Below, piece after piece: positions 1-7,946 of a stretch of 52,734 bases of DNA (position 1 is the stretch's first letter; each line of letters starts with the position of its first letter). Below the pieces are notes generated by a model. That model saw only the letters and a program-made list of their open reading frames with translations. It was not told the DNA's origin and made no database searches. Origin of the DNA: Syntrophobacterales bacterium (GTDB lineage: Bacteria > Desulfobacterota > Syntrophia > Syntrophales > UBA2192). The stretch lies in assembly GCA_018053845.1 (NCBI GenBank), contig JAGPKU010000002.1:1-52734 (forward strand), written 5' to 3'. Position numbers and translations under genes: made by a program.

Positions 1-1389
1 GTTTTTTCTCTCCGCCTGTCCGCACAGGTCAATCAGCAGACGCTCGAGCAGCAGCCTCGCGTCCCCGCCCGTCGACTTCATCGCCACGTCGGCCGCCAGC
101 ACCCGCTCCATCTGAGCCAGCAGCTCGCCCTGGGAGTGGCGCTCCGAGTTGCGCAGCGCGTTGTAGATCACGTAGGGGTGCTGGCCCGCCAGGGTCGACC
201 CCCCGCCCAGCTCCGCCTGGCATTCTTTCACCGCCGGATAGAGGGTCCGCTGAAACCGGCCGAAGTCCATGTCGGCGCGGAACCCGACGAGACGGCCCGA
301 ATGGAGAAGGACCTTCCCGTGGAGGAGAAAGCGGATCTCCCTCGTGATCATGGCCAGGATGACGAGGGGGTGGACGCCCTGGTAGAGCAGGTCGCCGAGG
401 CTCGCCAGGGCTTGTTGCAAATCGCCGGCCGCGAGGGCCTCCGTGAGGTCGAAGACCGTGTCGTCGCGCGTGCGTCCGATCACCTCCTCCACGTCCGCCT
501 TCCCGATCTCGGTCCTGTCCCCCGTATAGGTGATCAGCAGGTCGAGCGCCTCGGCGGAATCCCGCAGCCGAAACCCCGTCTTTCTCCCCAGGACGACCCA
601 CGCCTCGGGGCTGAGCGTCTTGCCGTTCCGCGCGAGTTTTTCCCGCAGGCTCTCCATCATGAGACCGCGCCGCCTTGCTTCGCCGCGCGTCTGCAGGAAC
701 GCGAGCACGGCGCCCCGGTCGGCCATCATCTTGAAGAGCTTCTTTCGCCGGTCCACCGCGTCGGCCGTCACGACCAGGACATGCCCTTCCGGCAGGCCCG
801 CCGCCAGGAGATCCTCGAGGGCCTCCGTGCCGCCCGGCCGCGCGCGATCAGCGAGGCCGTGCGCGATGCAGTGCTCCAGCACCCGGGGGAGCCATTTCTG
901 CCGCTCCGCAGCCCCTTCCTCCCCCGCGAGCTCCCGCCACTGTTCGTCTGGGATCCTCCGCCAGCCCTCGTCGCGGAGATGCTCGAGGCTCCAGCCCGCC
1001 AGGTCGAGCAGGGCCATAAAGTTCCGGGCCGCCGATGGGAGGTCCGTTTCGACGGTGTCGGCGATCTTCCGGACCAGCTCCGGGACGGAGGTCTTCGAGT
1101 AGAAGAGGCGGGTCTTCCGAAGGACCACGGCCTTCGGGCCCGGGACGAGGGAGGGGGTCAGGAGGGCCTCGCATACGGCATGCACCCCGCCCGATTCGTC
1201 ATCCATCATGAACAGGCTCAGGTCCCGGTCCTGCTCCGGGATCAGGGCGTCGACGATCTTCCCCAGGGCCTGTTCCACGAGAAAGTCCTCGTCCCCGTAC
1301 AGGAGGTAGCAGGGCGCGCCCTTCCCCTTCGCGATGTCCCTCAGGACACTCTCGAGACTCTTTTCCGCAACCGTCTCTCTCTGGCTCAT
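1..1389 (-). CDS. holA: DNA polymerase III delta subunit, 3' end cut by the window
   Basis: Delta subunit of the clamp loader, which opens the beta sliding clamp for loading onto primed DNA. The ATG at 1389 opens a frame of 463 codons that stays open to the left edge. The N-terminus carries the family pattern around YLLYGDEDFLVEQAL, and the last visible residues, LLERLLIDLCGQAERKN, look like a normal HolA C-terminus, so probably only a few codons and the stop are missing. It is clearly longer than the roughly 340 residues of E. coli HolA. The extra length appears to lie around residues 110-205, rich in Glu, Arg and Trp, between the N-terminal and middle domains. I see no frameshift. A plus-strand open frame across the same region is a shadow caused by GC-rich codon bias. 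Confidence 0.85.
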   Translation of the reverse strand, partial: MSQRETVAEKSLESVLRDIAKGKGAPCYLLYGDEDFLVEQALGKIVDALIPEQDRDLSLFMMDDESGGVHAVCEALLTPSLVPGPKAVVLRKTRLFYSKTSVPELVRKIADTVETDLPSAARNFMALLDLAGWSLEHLRDEGWRRIPDEQWRELAGEEGAAERQKWLPRVLEHCIAHGLADRARPGGTEALEDLLAAGLPEGHVLVVTADAVDRRKKLFKMMADRGAVLAFLQTRGEARRRGLMMESLREKLARNGKTLSPEAWVVLGRKTGFRLRDSAEALDLLITYTGDRTEIGKADVEEVIGRTRDDTVFDLTEALAAGDLQQALASLGDLLYQGVHPLVILAMITREIRFLLHGKVLLHSGRLVGFRADMDFGRFQRTLYPAVKECQAELGGGSTLAGQHPYVIYNALRNSERHSQGELLAQMERVLAADVAMKSTGGDARLLLERLLIDLCGQAERKN

Positions 1390-1634
1390 GACTCGATTTC
1401 ACCGAAAAGATCATCCGCAAGCCGGGAAAGCCTGCGGAGAGGTACCGATATACATCATATGCGTGAAAAACGGGAGAGGATTATGCCCGCATGAGCAAGA
1501 GCGAAAGAATGCCGGATGGGAAAAGGATGAGGGAAAGGCCGCCTGCGCGGCATCGGATGTTCGAAAATGGCCGGATCCAAGGCCCCCCTTACCTTCTTGC
1601 ATTCGTTCGGGATACGCCCCCGGTCACCGGCCTG

Positions 1635-2288
1635 TCAGACGATGACGAACTTGCGGATGTAATCGACGATCTCCTCCGGCTCGTCCAGGACGCGGAAAAG
1701 CTCCATGTCCTTCAGGGAGATCATCCCCTGGCCGAGCATGGTGTCCTTGAGCCAGTCGAGGAGCCCCTTCCAGTACTCGCTGCCCATCAGGATGACCGGA
1801 AAGCTCTTGATCCGCTTCGTCTGGATCAGGGTCAGGGCCTCGAAGAGCTCGTCCATGGTGCCGAAACCGCCGGGCACGATGACATAGGCCACGGCGAACT
1901 TGACGAACATGACCTTCCGGATGAAGAAATACTTGTGGTAGAGCCTGACGTTGGCGAACTCGTTGGGGGTCTGCTCGAAGGGCAGGCGGATGTTCATCCC
2001 CACCGACGTCCCGCCCGCCTCGGCGGCCCCCTTGTTGGCCGCCTCCATGATGCCGGGCCCTCCGCCCGTGATGACGCCGAAGCCCTGCTGGGCCAGCAGC
2101 CGGGCGAGATGCTCCGTCTTCCGGTAGTAAGGGTTTTCGGGGGTGATCCGGGCGGAACCGAAGATGGTCACGGCGCGCCCGATGTCGGAGAGTTCTTCTA
2201 TGGCCTCGACGAACTCCGCCATGATGCGGAACATTCGCCAGGATTCATTGACGGAAAGGGCATCGACGAGGTATTGTTTTTCTTCCAT
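1635..2288 (-). CDS. LOG-family (TIGR00730) nucleoside 5'-monophosphate phosphoribohydrolase-like protein
   Basis: Rossmann-fold protein of the LOG/YgdH family, several members of which hydrolyse the N-glycosidic bond of nucleoside monophosphates. It shows both family signatures: GGGPGIMEAAN in the middle and PGGFGTMDELFEALTL, the PGGxGTxxE motif that carries the catalytic glutamate and binds the phosphoribosyl group. The chosen ATG at 2288 begins MEEKQYLVDAL and gives 217 residues. An upstream in-frame start would add 43 Arg/Gly-rich residues that look untranslated. The gene lies between rpsU upstream and holA downstream on the same strand. The natural substrate cannot be read from sequence, and nothing nearby suggests cytokinin metabolism. 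Confidence 0.85.
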   Translation of the reverse strand: MEEKQYLVDALSVNESWRMFRIMAEFVEAIEELSDIGRAVTIFGSARITPENPYYRKTEHLARLLAQQGFGVITGGGPGIMEAANKGAAEAGGTSVGMNIRLPFEQTPNEFANVRLYHKYFFIRKVMFVKFAVAYVIVPGGFGTMDELFEALTLIQTKRIKSFPVILMGSEYWKGLLDWLKDTMLGQGMISLKDMELFRVLDEPEEIVDYIRKFVIV

Positions 2289-2385
2289 CAGACGCAATAC
2301 GGCGATCGGGGCAGGAACCCCGATGCGGCGCTCCTGCCCCCGTCCCCGGTGAGGGTTTTCTTCGAATATGCGTCCATGCGGCCGG

Positions 2386-2577
2386 TTACGAGTGGCGCCG
2401 TCTCTGAATCTTGGCAAGCCGCCGTCTCGCCTCGAGCGCTTTTCTCTTGCGCTTGACGGAAGGCTTTTCGTAGGCGCGACGCAGCTTCAGTTCCTTGAAC
2501 AGGCCGTTCTTCGACAGCTTGTTCTTGAGAACCTTCAACGCCTTGTCGACATCGTTGTCGAAAACCTTGACTTCCAA
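2386..2577 (-). CDS. rpsU: 30S ribosomal protein S21
   Basis: Small basic ribosomal protein of 63 residues starting MEVKVFDNDVDKALKVLKNK and ending in a run of Arg and Lys (RRRLAKIQRRRHS), the normal length and shape of bacterial S21. It contains the conserved FKELKLRRAYEKPS stretch. S21 joins the 30S platform and assists mRNA binding during initiation. The next gene, the LOG-family hydrolase, follows 97 bases downstream on the same strand. A sigma-70-like promoter may lie about 160 bases upstream (see 2734-2759). Confidence 0.95.
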   Translation of the reverse strand: MEVKVFDNDVDKALKVLKNKLSKNGLFKELKLRRAYEKPSVKRKRKALEARRRLAKIQRRRHS

Positions 2578-2733
2578 AAATGATCGCTCCCTTCCTTTTA
2601 AATTCGTGAAAAACCCGAAATCCCCGATCAGGAAAAAAACCCCACTGCAGCGGAATCAAAGGCCATTCCGCGGTCGAAGAGGATGCGTGAGCCGATCGTC
2701 GAGTCCGATTTTCCTTTGCGAAACTGTCGAAGA

Positions 2734-2759
2734 TTATTAGAAAAGAATTCTTTTGTCAA
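2734..2759 (-). promoter_or_regulatory. Possible promoter upstream of rpsU
   Basis: On the minus strand, a perfect -35 hexamer TTGACA (plus positions 2754-2759) is followed by an AT-rich stretch containing TAATAA (2734-2739). The spacing to TAATAA is only 14 bases, shorter than the usual 16-18; with a 17-base spacer the -10 would be the poorer TAATCT. It sits between the end of the lipM-like gene and rpsU, where a promoter is expected. Confidence 0.4.
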
Positions 2760-2784
2760 TCAAAACTTTGCGGATGGGACCGCT

Positions 2785-3624
2785 TCAGGCATCGGCCGCG
2801 CTCCCCGGGTCGTCCGATCTCCCCTTGCCCTCCAGGTTCCATCGATCGGTCCCGTACTTTTCCGCCAGCAGCATCTCCTTCAGCGACACCTCGGCCGGAC
2901 TGAGGCCGCCTTCGGCCAGGCGGATGCCCAGGGTGTCCTCGAAGGCCCCCCGCAGAACGCCCGCCAGTTCCCCGTACCCGATGTCCCTTCCGAGCTGCTC
3001 CCGCAAGGTGGTCGTCGTCTTCGCGACCCCGTCGACGGACACCCCCATGACCGCGGCGGTGCGCACGGGGTCCATGTCGGCAAGGAGCGAGCCGTGCTGG
3101 AGAAACGCCCCCCCTGCGCGGACCTGGGCGCTTCCGCAGATCTTGCGGCCGCCCACGAGGAGCTCGTACCGGGACGGCGCGGCGAAACAGTATCCCTCCA
3201 AGGCGGTCCCCGCCGCCGAGCGCCCCTCGAAGGCGACCTCGGGAGAGAGGCCCAGACGGCGCAGGGCCTCCACGATGCAGGCGCTCACGACCCGGTAGGT
3301 TCCGACGATGTCGCCGGTGAAGACGGGATGGTCGGCGGGGGCAACCAGCGAGTAGGTCAGCTCGTGTTCGTGCAGGACGGCCTTTCCCCCCGTGGGGCGG
3401 CGCACGATATCGATCCCCGCCCGGCGGCAGGCGCCGACGTCGATCTCCCGGCCGGTCTTCTGGAAGTATCCGAGCGACACGGCGGGGGGCCGCCACCCGA
3501 AGAAGCGCAGCGTCGGCGGCATCCCTTCCCGGCGGTTCAGGCGGAAGACGGCCTCGTCGATGGCCATGTTCTCGGCGGCGCGCAGCACCCGGTAGGGCAG
3601 GAAGCGCCAGGGGGCGTCATTCAT
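2785..3624 (-). CDS. lipM: Octanoyl/lipoyl protein transferase, LipM-like
   Basis: Member of the LplA/LipM/LipB acyltransferase fold, which attaches octanoate or lipoate to a lysine of lipoyl domains. Visible motifs are RRPTGGKAVLHEHELTYS (residues about 75-92), CFAAPSRYELLVGGRK with Cys146, and KICGSAQ. The cysteine directly before FAAPS matches the catalytic cysteine of Bacillus subtilis LipM, and the 279-residue length matches LipM rather than the longer LplA with its accessory domain, so octanoyltransferase is more likely than ATP-dependent ligase. Its start overlaps the gcvH stop in an ATGA arrangement, so the two are translationally coupled and GcvH is the obvious acceptor. Confidence 0.82.
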   Translation of the reverse strand: MNDAPWRFLPYRVLRAAENMAIDEAVFRLNRREGMPPTLRFFGWRPPAVSLGYFQKTGREIDVGACRRAGIDIVRRPTGGKAVLHEHELTYSLVAPADHPVFTGDIVGTYRVVSACIVEALRRLGLSPEVAFEGRSAAGTALEGYCFAAPSRYELLVGGRKICGSAQVRAGGAFLQHGSLLADMDPVRTAAVMGVSVDGVAKTTTTLREQLGRDIGYGELAGVLRGAFEDTLGIRLAEGGLSPAEVSLKEMLLAEKYGTDRWNLEGKGRSDDPGSAADA

Positions 3625-4022
3625 TCCTCATCCCCGGCTTCCTCGCCGACATAATCCCGGTACTCCTCCGCGTCGAGGAGGTTGTTGAGTTCGTCGAGAT
3701 CGCGCAGTTCGACCATGATCAGCCAGCCGGACCCGTAGGGGTCGCTGTTGATCACGCTGGTGTCGTCCTCGATGTCCTCGTTGACGCTGATGACCTCGCC
3801 GCTGACCGGCGAGATCAGTTCCGCCACCGACTTGGCCGACTCGATCGAGCCGAAGGCCTCGTCCTGCTCGACCTCCTTGTCCGGCTCGGGCAGCTCCACG
3901 GAATAGATGTCCCCGAGCTGCCCCTGGGCATAGTCGGAGATCCCGACGGTGGCAATGTTGCCGTCCACACGGACCCATGTGTGTTCGCGGCTGTAGAAGA
4001 GATCCTCCTGATAAACGGTCAT
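3621..4022 (-). CDS. gcvH: Glycine cleavage system H protein
   Basis: Lipoyl carrier of the glycine cleavage/synthase system, shuttling the aminomethyl group on a lipoamide arm. From the ATG at 4022 (MTVYQEDLFYSREHTWV) the protein has 133 residues. The lipoylation motif GSIESAKSVAEL places the modified residue at Lys64, the usual position, and the SPVSGEVISVNE segment follows as in the family. A GAGGGG ribosome-binding site precedes the start. An in-frame upstream start would add 22 residues encoded by the short-period repeat at 4043-4074 and is rejected. No gcvT or gcvP is visible in the window, so this H protein is paired only with its modifying enzyme; it could also donate lipoyl groups to other complexes. 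Confidence 0.93.
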   Translation of the reverse strand: MTVYQEDLFYSREHTWVRVDGNIATVGISDYAQGQLGDIYSVELPEPDKEVEQDEAFGSIESAKSVAELISPVSGEVISVNEDIEDDTSVINSDPYGSGWLIMVELRDLDELNNLLDAEEYRDYVGEEAGDEE

Positions 4023-4042
4023 GCTGCCCCCTCGAAAAAAAA

Positions 4043-4137
4043 GAAGGGAAGAAGGTGAGACGGTTGGAGAGGCATGGGGCAGGAGCATGACCGCCGGCCT
4101 GTCCGACCCTCTTACCCTCTCAACCTCTTGCCTTCTC
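4043..4137. repeat. Short-period (8-nt) repeat pair between pepP and gcvH
   Basis: Two runs of 8-nt words. Left run 4043-4074: GAAGGGAA, GAAGGTGA, GACGGTTG, GAGAGGCA. Right run 4105-4136: GACCCTCT, TACCCTCT, CAACCTCT, TGCCTTCT. The left run is purine-rich and the right pyrimidine-rich, so the arms could pair imperfectly around the 30-base core. The core and start of the right run (GGCCTGTCCGACC then CTTACCCTCTC) recur at 12741-12765. This fills almost the whole gap between the two genes. Confidence 0.75.
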
Positions 4138-4142
4138 GTCTT

Positions 4143-5228
4143 TCAGCCAATCACGAGCAATTCCTTCGAAAACTCCGTGAGCACCCGCGCGCCCCCCTTC
4201 TCGACGACGGCCGTAACCTCGATGCGGATCCCGCAGCGACCGGGAAGATAGATCCCCGGCTCGATCGTGACGACCATGCCCTCCTCGAGGACCGCCTCCG
4301 ACAGGGCCGAGAGCCGGGGGGCCTCGTGGATGTCGAGCCCCACCCCGTGCCCCGTCCCGTGCGAAAAGAGGGGCCCGTAGCCTGCCTTTTCGATGACGGC
4401 CCTCGCGGCGGCGTCCACGTCGCGGCACGGCACGCCGGGCCTCACCGCCTCCAGGGCCCTGTCGTGAGCCTCCTTGACGAGGGCATAGAGTTTCTCGTGG
4501 CGCCGGCCCGCGCGGCCGATCACGAAGGTGCAGGTTTCGTCCGAATGGTACCCGCCGCTGACGGCCCCGAAATCGACGACCACGAAGTCCCCCGGCCGGA
4601 TCTTCCGTCTGCCCGGCCGCGCGTGGGGAAGGGCGCTGTTGGGACCCGATGCAACGATCGTGTCAAAGGCGAGGCCCTCCGCCCCTTTTTTCCGCATCTT
4701 GTATTCGAGTTCGACGGCGATGTCCAGCTCGCACGCGCCGGGGCGTATGCTCCCCAGGGTCGACTGCATCGCCCCCGTGGCGATCCGGATCGCCTTGCGG
4801 ATCTGGCCGATCTCGGCAGGGTCCTTCACGGCGCGCAGGTCCGCCAGTTCAGACGCAAGGGGCTTCCAGCGGACGTTTTTCGCCTTGCGCCGCAGGGCGC
4901 GGAAAAGCGCCACGGACATGGCGGAGGGCTCGAAGCCGACCATGCCGTACCGACCCTCCGCCAGGGCATCGGCAATCCCCTCGGCCTTGTCGCGGTAGAG
5001 CACCACCCGGGCCCCCGGGGCCTCTCTTGCGGCCTGGGTCGTGTAGCGTCCGTCCACGAGCAGGGAGGGCTTCCCGGAGCCCACCAGGAGGGCCCCGTCG
5101 CTTCCCGAGAAACCCGTCAGGTAACGGATGTTTTTGAGATCGAGGATGAGAATCGCATCCACGCCCGCGCGGCGGATGAGCTTCCGCAACCGGGACAGTC
5201 TCACGGCCGTTGACGGGCTGTCAGGCAT
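4143..5228 (-). CDS. M24 metallopeptidase, Xaa-Pro aminopeptidase/dipeptidase type
   Basis: Two-domain creatinase/aminopeptidase P family enzyme of 361 residues that removes N-terminal residues before proline using two metal ions. The N-terminal creatinase-like domain contains ILILDLKNIRYLTGFSGSDG. The C-terminal pita-bread domain carries the metal ligands in order: VVVDFGAVSGGYHSDETCTF (two Asp), SHGTGHGVGLDIHE (His), VVTIEPGIYLPG (Glu) and GIRIE (Glu). All five ligand positions appear intact. The start overlaps the stop of the upstream TPR gene by 8 bases, indicating co-transcription. PepQ versus PepP specificity is not resolved by eye. Confidence 0.88.
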   Translation of the reverse strand: MPDSPSTAVRLSRLRKLIRRAGVDAILILDLKNIRYLTGFSGSDGALLVGSGKPSLLVDGRYTTQAAREAPGARVVLYRDKAEGIADALAEGRYGMVGFEPSAMSVALFRALRRKAKNVRWKPLASELADLRAVKDPAEIGQIRKAIRIATGAMQSTLGSIRPGACELDIAVELEYKMRKKGAEGLAFDTIVASGPNSALPHARPGRRKIRPGDFVVVDFGAVSGGYHSDETCTFVIGRAGRRHEKLYALVKEAHDRALEAVRPGVPCRDVDAAARAVIEKAGYGPLFSHGTGHGVGLDIHEAPRLSALSEAVLEEGMVVTIEPGIYLPGRCGIRIEVTAVVEKGGARVLTEFSKELLVIG

Positions 5229-6093
5229 GATTCTTCATCCTGTCCAGGGCGGTGAGCCAGCGGTTGAGGGTCCCGACGAGAGCGGCGCGGCGGTCCGGGG
5301 CCCCCTGCGGACCGTCGGCGGGCCCCGGCGTTTGGGCTTCCTCGGCCTCGAGCGACTCCGTGCGGACCGACCGGCTGAACAGGCCCGGGAAGGGGGGTGC
5401 GGCGGGATCCCCGAAAAACAGGTCCTTGTCGTCCCGGGCCGGTGCCGACTCGGCCTGCAGCGGGGGCCTGGCGTCCCCGCCGGACAGCGACTGCAGCCTG
5501 TCGAGTCTCTCCAGGGCGGCGCGGTTCCGGGGGTCCGCGGCCAGGATTTCCCTCAGGAGCGCCTCGGCGAGCTCCCGGTAGCCCTGCCGGGCATAGAGAT
5601 CGGCCAGGGTCAGGGTCTTGAAATCGGCCCCCCGGGGCAGCCCGGCCTCCTCGTCGGGCTTCTCGGCCGTCTCCGGGTAGGCGCGGCTCTCCCTGCGCAG
5701 ACGGTCCTCGAGGTCCTGGATGGCCTCCGCGGATTCGGGGTTGAGCGCCATGTAGATGCGGGAGGCCCGATCGGCCTCGTCATCGAGGCCCTGCGCGCGG
5801 CACAGCTCGGCAAGGACACGGAACGCCGGCGACCACCGGGTCACGTCGCGGGCGAGGTCCCTCAGCACGTCGAGCGCCGGGGCCGTTTCCCCCTTGCGGA
5901 ACCACCCGATGCCGAGAACGACCCGCGCCTCGACATCGTCGGGGTAAACCCTCAGGCGCTCGAGGGCCATGTCCACGGCAAGGGAGGGGTCCTGCTCCAG
6001 GCAGGCCTCGGCCCGGGAGATAAATGCCCTGCGGTCCACCATGTCACCACGCCGCACGACCCCGGAGCCGCTCCTCTCGCCGTCCTTTCCCAT
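5221..6093 (-). CDS. Tetratricopeptide-repeat protein of unknown function
   Basis: Soluble protein built of TPR-like helix pairs, for example VDMALERLRVYPDDVEARVVLG, ALDVLRDLARDVTRWSPAF and LAEALLREILAADPRNRAAL, with an acidic, proline-rich C-terminal part after about residue 220 and a short terminal helix. No signal peptide or membrane segment is evident. Start is uncertain: ATG codons at 6171, 6093 and 6042 are in frame. 6042 (MVDRRAFISRAEACL) begins the recognisable fold; 6093 is given as a compromise. It overlaps the downstream M24 peptidase gene by 8 bases. TPR modules usually mediate protein contacts; the partner is unknown. Confidence 0.7.
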   Translation of the reverse strand: MGKDGERSGSGVVRRGDMVDRRAFISRAEACLEQDPSLAVDMALERLRVYPDDVEARVVLGIGWFRKGETAPALDVLRDLARDVTRWSPAFRVLAELCRAQGLDDEADRASRIYMALNPESAEAIQDLEDRLRRESRAYPETAEKPDEEAGLPRGADFKTLTLADLYARQGYRELAEALLREILAADPRNRAALERLDRLQSLSGGDARPPLQAESAPARDDKDLFFGDPAAPPFPGLFSRSVRTESLEAEEAQTPGPADGPQGAPDRRAALVGTLNRWLTALDRMKNHA

Positions 6094-6203
6094 CGGCCGA
6101 TTTCCGCCCTTTTTTCGTCCGTCTTCTTGTCCGCTCTTCCGATGTTCCCGCTCAGTCCGGGGCACTAGCACAGCGTCCCGGGTGTGTCAAGGTTCAAAAC
6201 CAA

Positions 6204-6234
6204 AGGCCCCGCGATCTCGCGGATCGCGGGGCCT
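6204..6234 (-). terminator. Intrinsic terminator of the pil operon
   Basis: Perfect 13-bp stem AGGCCCCGCGATC (6204-6216) and its complement (6222-6234) with a 5-base loop, just after the pilQ stop. Read on the minus strand it is followed by TTTGGTTTTG, a moderately T-rich tail. Confidence 0.85.
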
Positions 6235-6260
6235 TCGTCCTTCGGGGCGCTTCCTCCCCG

Positions 6261-7946
6261 TCACAGGTTCTGGGCCACCTGGGTGTCCGGAACGACCCTG
6301 GGCGTGATGAAGATGAGGATCTCGCGCTTGAGCTTCTGCTCGTCCTCCGCCTTGAAGAGCCAGCCGAAGAGCGGGATCTTGTAGAGGCCGGGCACGCCGG
6401 CAACGGCCTTGTTGTCCGTCGACTTGTAGATGCCGCCGATGACGATCGTGTCGCCGTCCTGAACCACGACGGTCGAATCCACCTCGTTCTTGTTGATGGG
6501 CGGGTTGCCCTGGATCGACCGGGAGTAATCGGCGTAGTCGTTGGTGGCCTTGATCTCCATGGAGATCTTGCCCTCGGGGGTGATGGTCGGCTTCACGTCG
6601 AGCTTGAGCACCGCCTCCTTGAACTGGATCGTCCGGGTGACGACGCCGCCCGAGGTGGACTCCGTGACGTAGGGGATCTCCTCGCCCTGCTTGATCGTCG
6701 CCTTGACGTTGTCGAGCGTCGTGACCTTCGGCGAGGAGATGATCTTGCCCTCGCTCGTGCTCTCCAGGGCGTGGATCTGGGCGCTGATGACGTAATTGCT
6801 CCCCCCTGCGACGACGCCCAGGAGCGGCGTGGCCGAGTAGGTGTAGGGGAAGTTCACGGCGAGGTTGCTGCCGGTGAACCCGATGCCGTTGGGCAGGGTC
6901 TGGGCGATCGTCGTGGCGCCCGTCGTCCCCGTCGACGTCGTCTGCGTGGCGTACCCGGCGGAGCCGCCAAGGATGCCGAGGTTCGTGCTGTTGATGTTGG
7001 TCGCGCCGCCGGCGCCCCACTGGACGCCGAGCCTGCGGGTGAAGGTCTCGTTGGCCTCGACGATCTGGGCCTCGATGGAGATCTGCTTGAGCTTGCCCCG
7101 GGAGACGTCCTCCTTGAGGCGCTGCTCCTCGGCCTTCTTGATCTTGTCCGCGGGCATGACGACGATCACGTTGCCCTGACGCTTGGTCCCCAGCTGCTGG
7201 ATGTCGAGGATCGTCTCCAGGGCCTGGTCCCAGGGGATTTCGTTGAGCTTCATCGTGACGGTGCCCTTCACGTCCTCGCCGGCCACGATGTTGAGGCCGC
7301 TCACCTCGGCGATGAGGCGGAAGACGCTCCGGACGTTGGCATCCTGGAAATCGGCCGTGATCTTCTGTCCCGTGTAGACCTTCGATTCCTTCTTCTCGAC
7401 CTTGTTCTCCCGGGCCTTCGGCGCGGGGCGCATCGCCTCGATCTTGCCCACTTCGTTCTTCATCGCCTCGCTGCGGGGCAGGCTGACGGTGTCCACGTCG
7501 ACGATCAGCCGGTTCCCCTCCTCGCGCACGAGGTGGGGGACGGCGTCCCGCAGGGAGATCCGGAGGGTGGCGACGGGCCGCTCGCCCGTCTTCACCTGTT
7601 CGCCGGTGACCCCCTCGATGACATTGAGGCCCCCCTCGGCGGTCTTCCTCTTCAGCTCGTCGGGCACCATCATCCGGTCGAAGGTGACCACGAGCGTCCG
7701 GGCCGATTCGCGCGAGGCCGTGTAGCCCATGAGCCGGGAGGTCGTGATGACGACCTTCTCCTTGTCCGCCGACTTGTCGAAGGCGATCTTCTCGATATAG
7801 CCGAAGGCGGCGGCCGCATCGGCCGGTGCCCCGGGTTTGGCGGCCGCATCGGCCGCCGGGTCGGGCCCGGCGTTCATCGTTGCGCAGCCGGCAACCAGCA
7901 TCACACAGAGTGAAATCGTCAGTGCCCACAGGCTCAGCTTCTTCAT
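6261..7946 (-). CDS. pilQ: Type IV pilus secretin
   Basis: Outer-membrane secretin through which the type IV pilus fibre passes. The 561-residue precursor has a lipoprotein-type signal with lipobox LVAGC (Cys21). Then come an AMIN-like region that binds cell wall (around FGYIEKIAFDKSADKEKVVI), a secretin/TonB short N-terminal domain (GQKITADFQDANVRSVFRLI), an N-domain (SIEAQIVEANETFTRRLGV) and the C-terminal secretin barrel with IPYVTESTSGG and VVQDGDTIVIGGIYKS. It is somewhat short for a PilQ, with one AMIN-like segment. It is the last gene of pilMNOPQ, overlaps pilP by 4 bases and is followed by the hairpin at 6204. Confidence 0.93.
   Translation of the reverse strand: MKKLSLWALTISLCVMLVAGCATMNAGPDPAADAAAKPGAPADAAAAFGYIEKIAFDKSADKEKVVITTSRLMGYTASRESARTLVVTFDRMMVPDELKRKTAEGGLNVIEGVTGEQVKTGERPVATLRISLRDAVPHLVREEGNRLIVDVDTVSLPRSEAMKNEVGKIEAMRPAPKARENKVEKKESKVYTGQKITADFQDANVRSVFRLIAEVSGLNIVAGEDVKGTVTMKLNEIPWDQALETILDIQQLGTKRQGNVIVVMPADKIKKAEEQRLKEDVSRGKLKQISIEAQIVEANETFTRRLGVQWGAGGATNINSTNLGILGGSAGYATQTTSTGTTGATTIAQTLPNGIGFTGSNLAVNFPYTYSATPLLGVVAGGSNYVISAQIHALESTSEGKIISSPKVTTLDNVKATIKQGEEIPYVTESTSGGVVTRTIQFKEAVLKLDVKPTITPEGKISMEIKATNDYADYSRSIQGNPPINKNEVDSTVVVQDGDTIVIGGIYKSTDNKAVAGVPGLYKIPLFGWLFKAEDEQKLKREILIFITPRVVPDTQVAQNL

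Noticed and set aside
136-1494. Long plus-strand open frame of 452 codons opposite holA
   Set aside because: It is antisense to a recognisable HolA protein, is rich in Arg, Pro, Leu and His, and shows no family motif. GC-rich codon bias leaves the opposite frame open.
6024-7913. Plus-strand open frame of 629 codons opposite pilQ
   Set aside because: Repetitive Asp/Leu/Gly/Val/His composition typical of the shadow of a GC-rich gene; the minus strand encodes a clear secretin.
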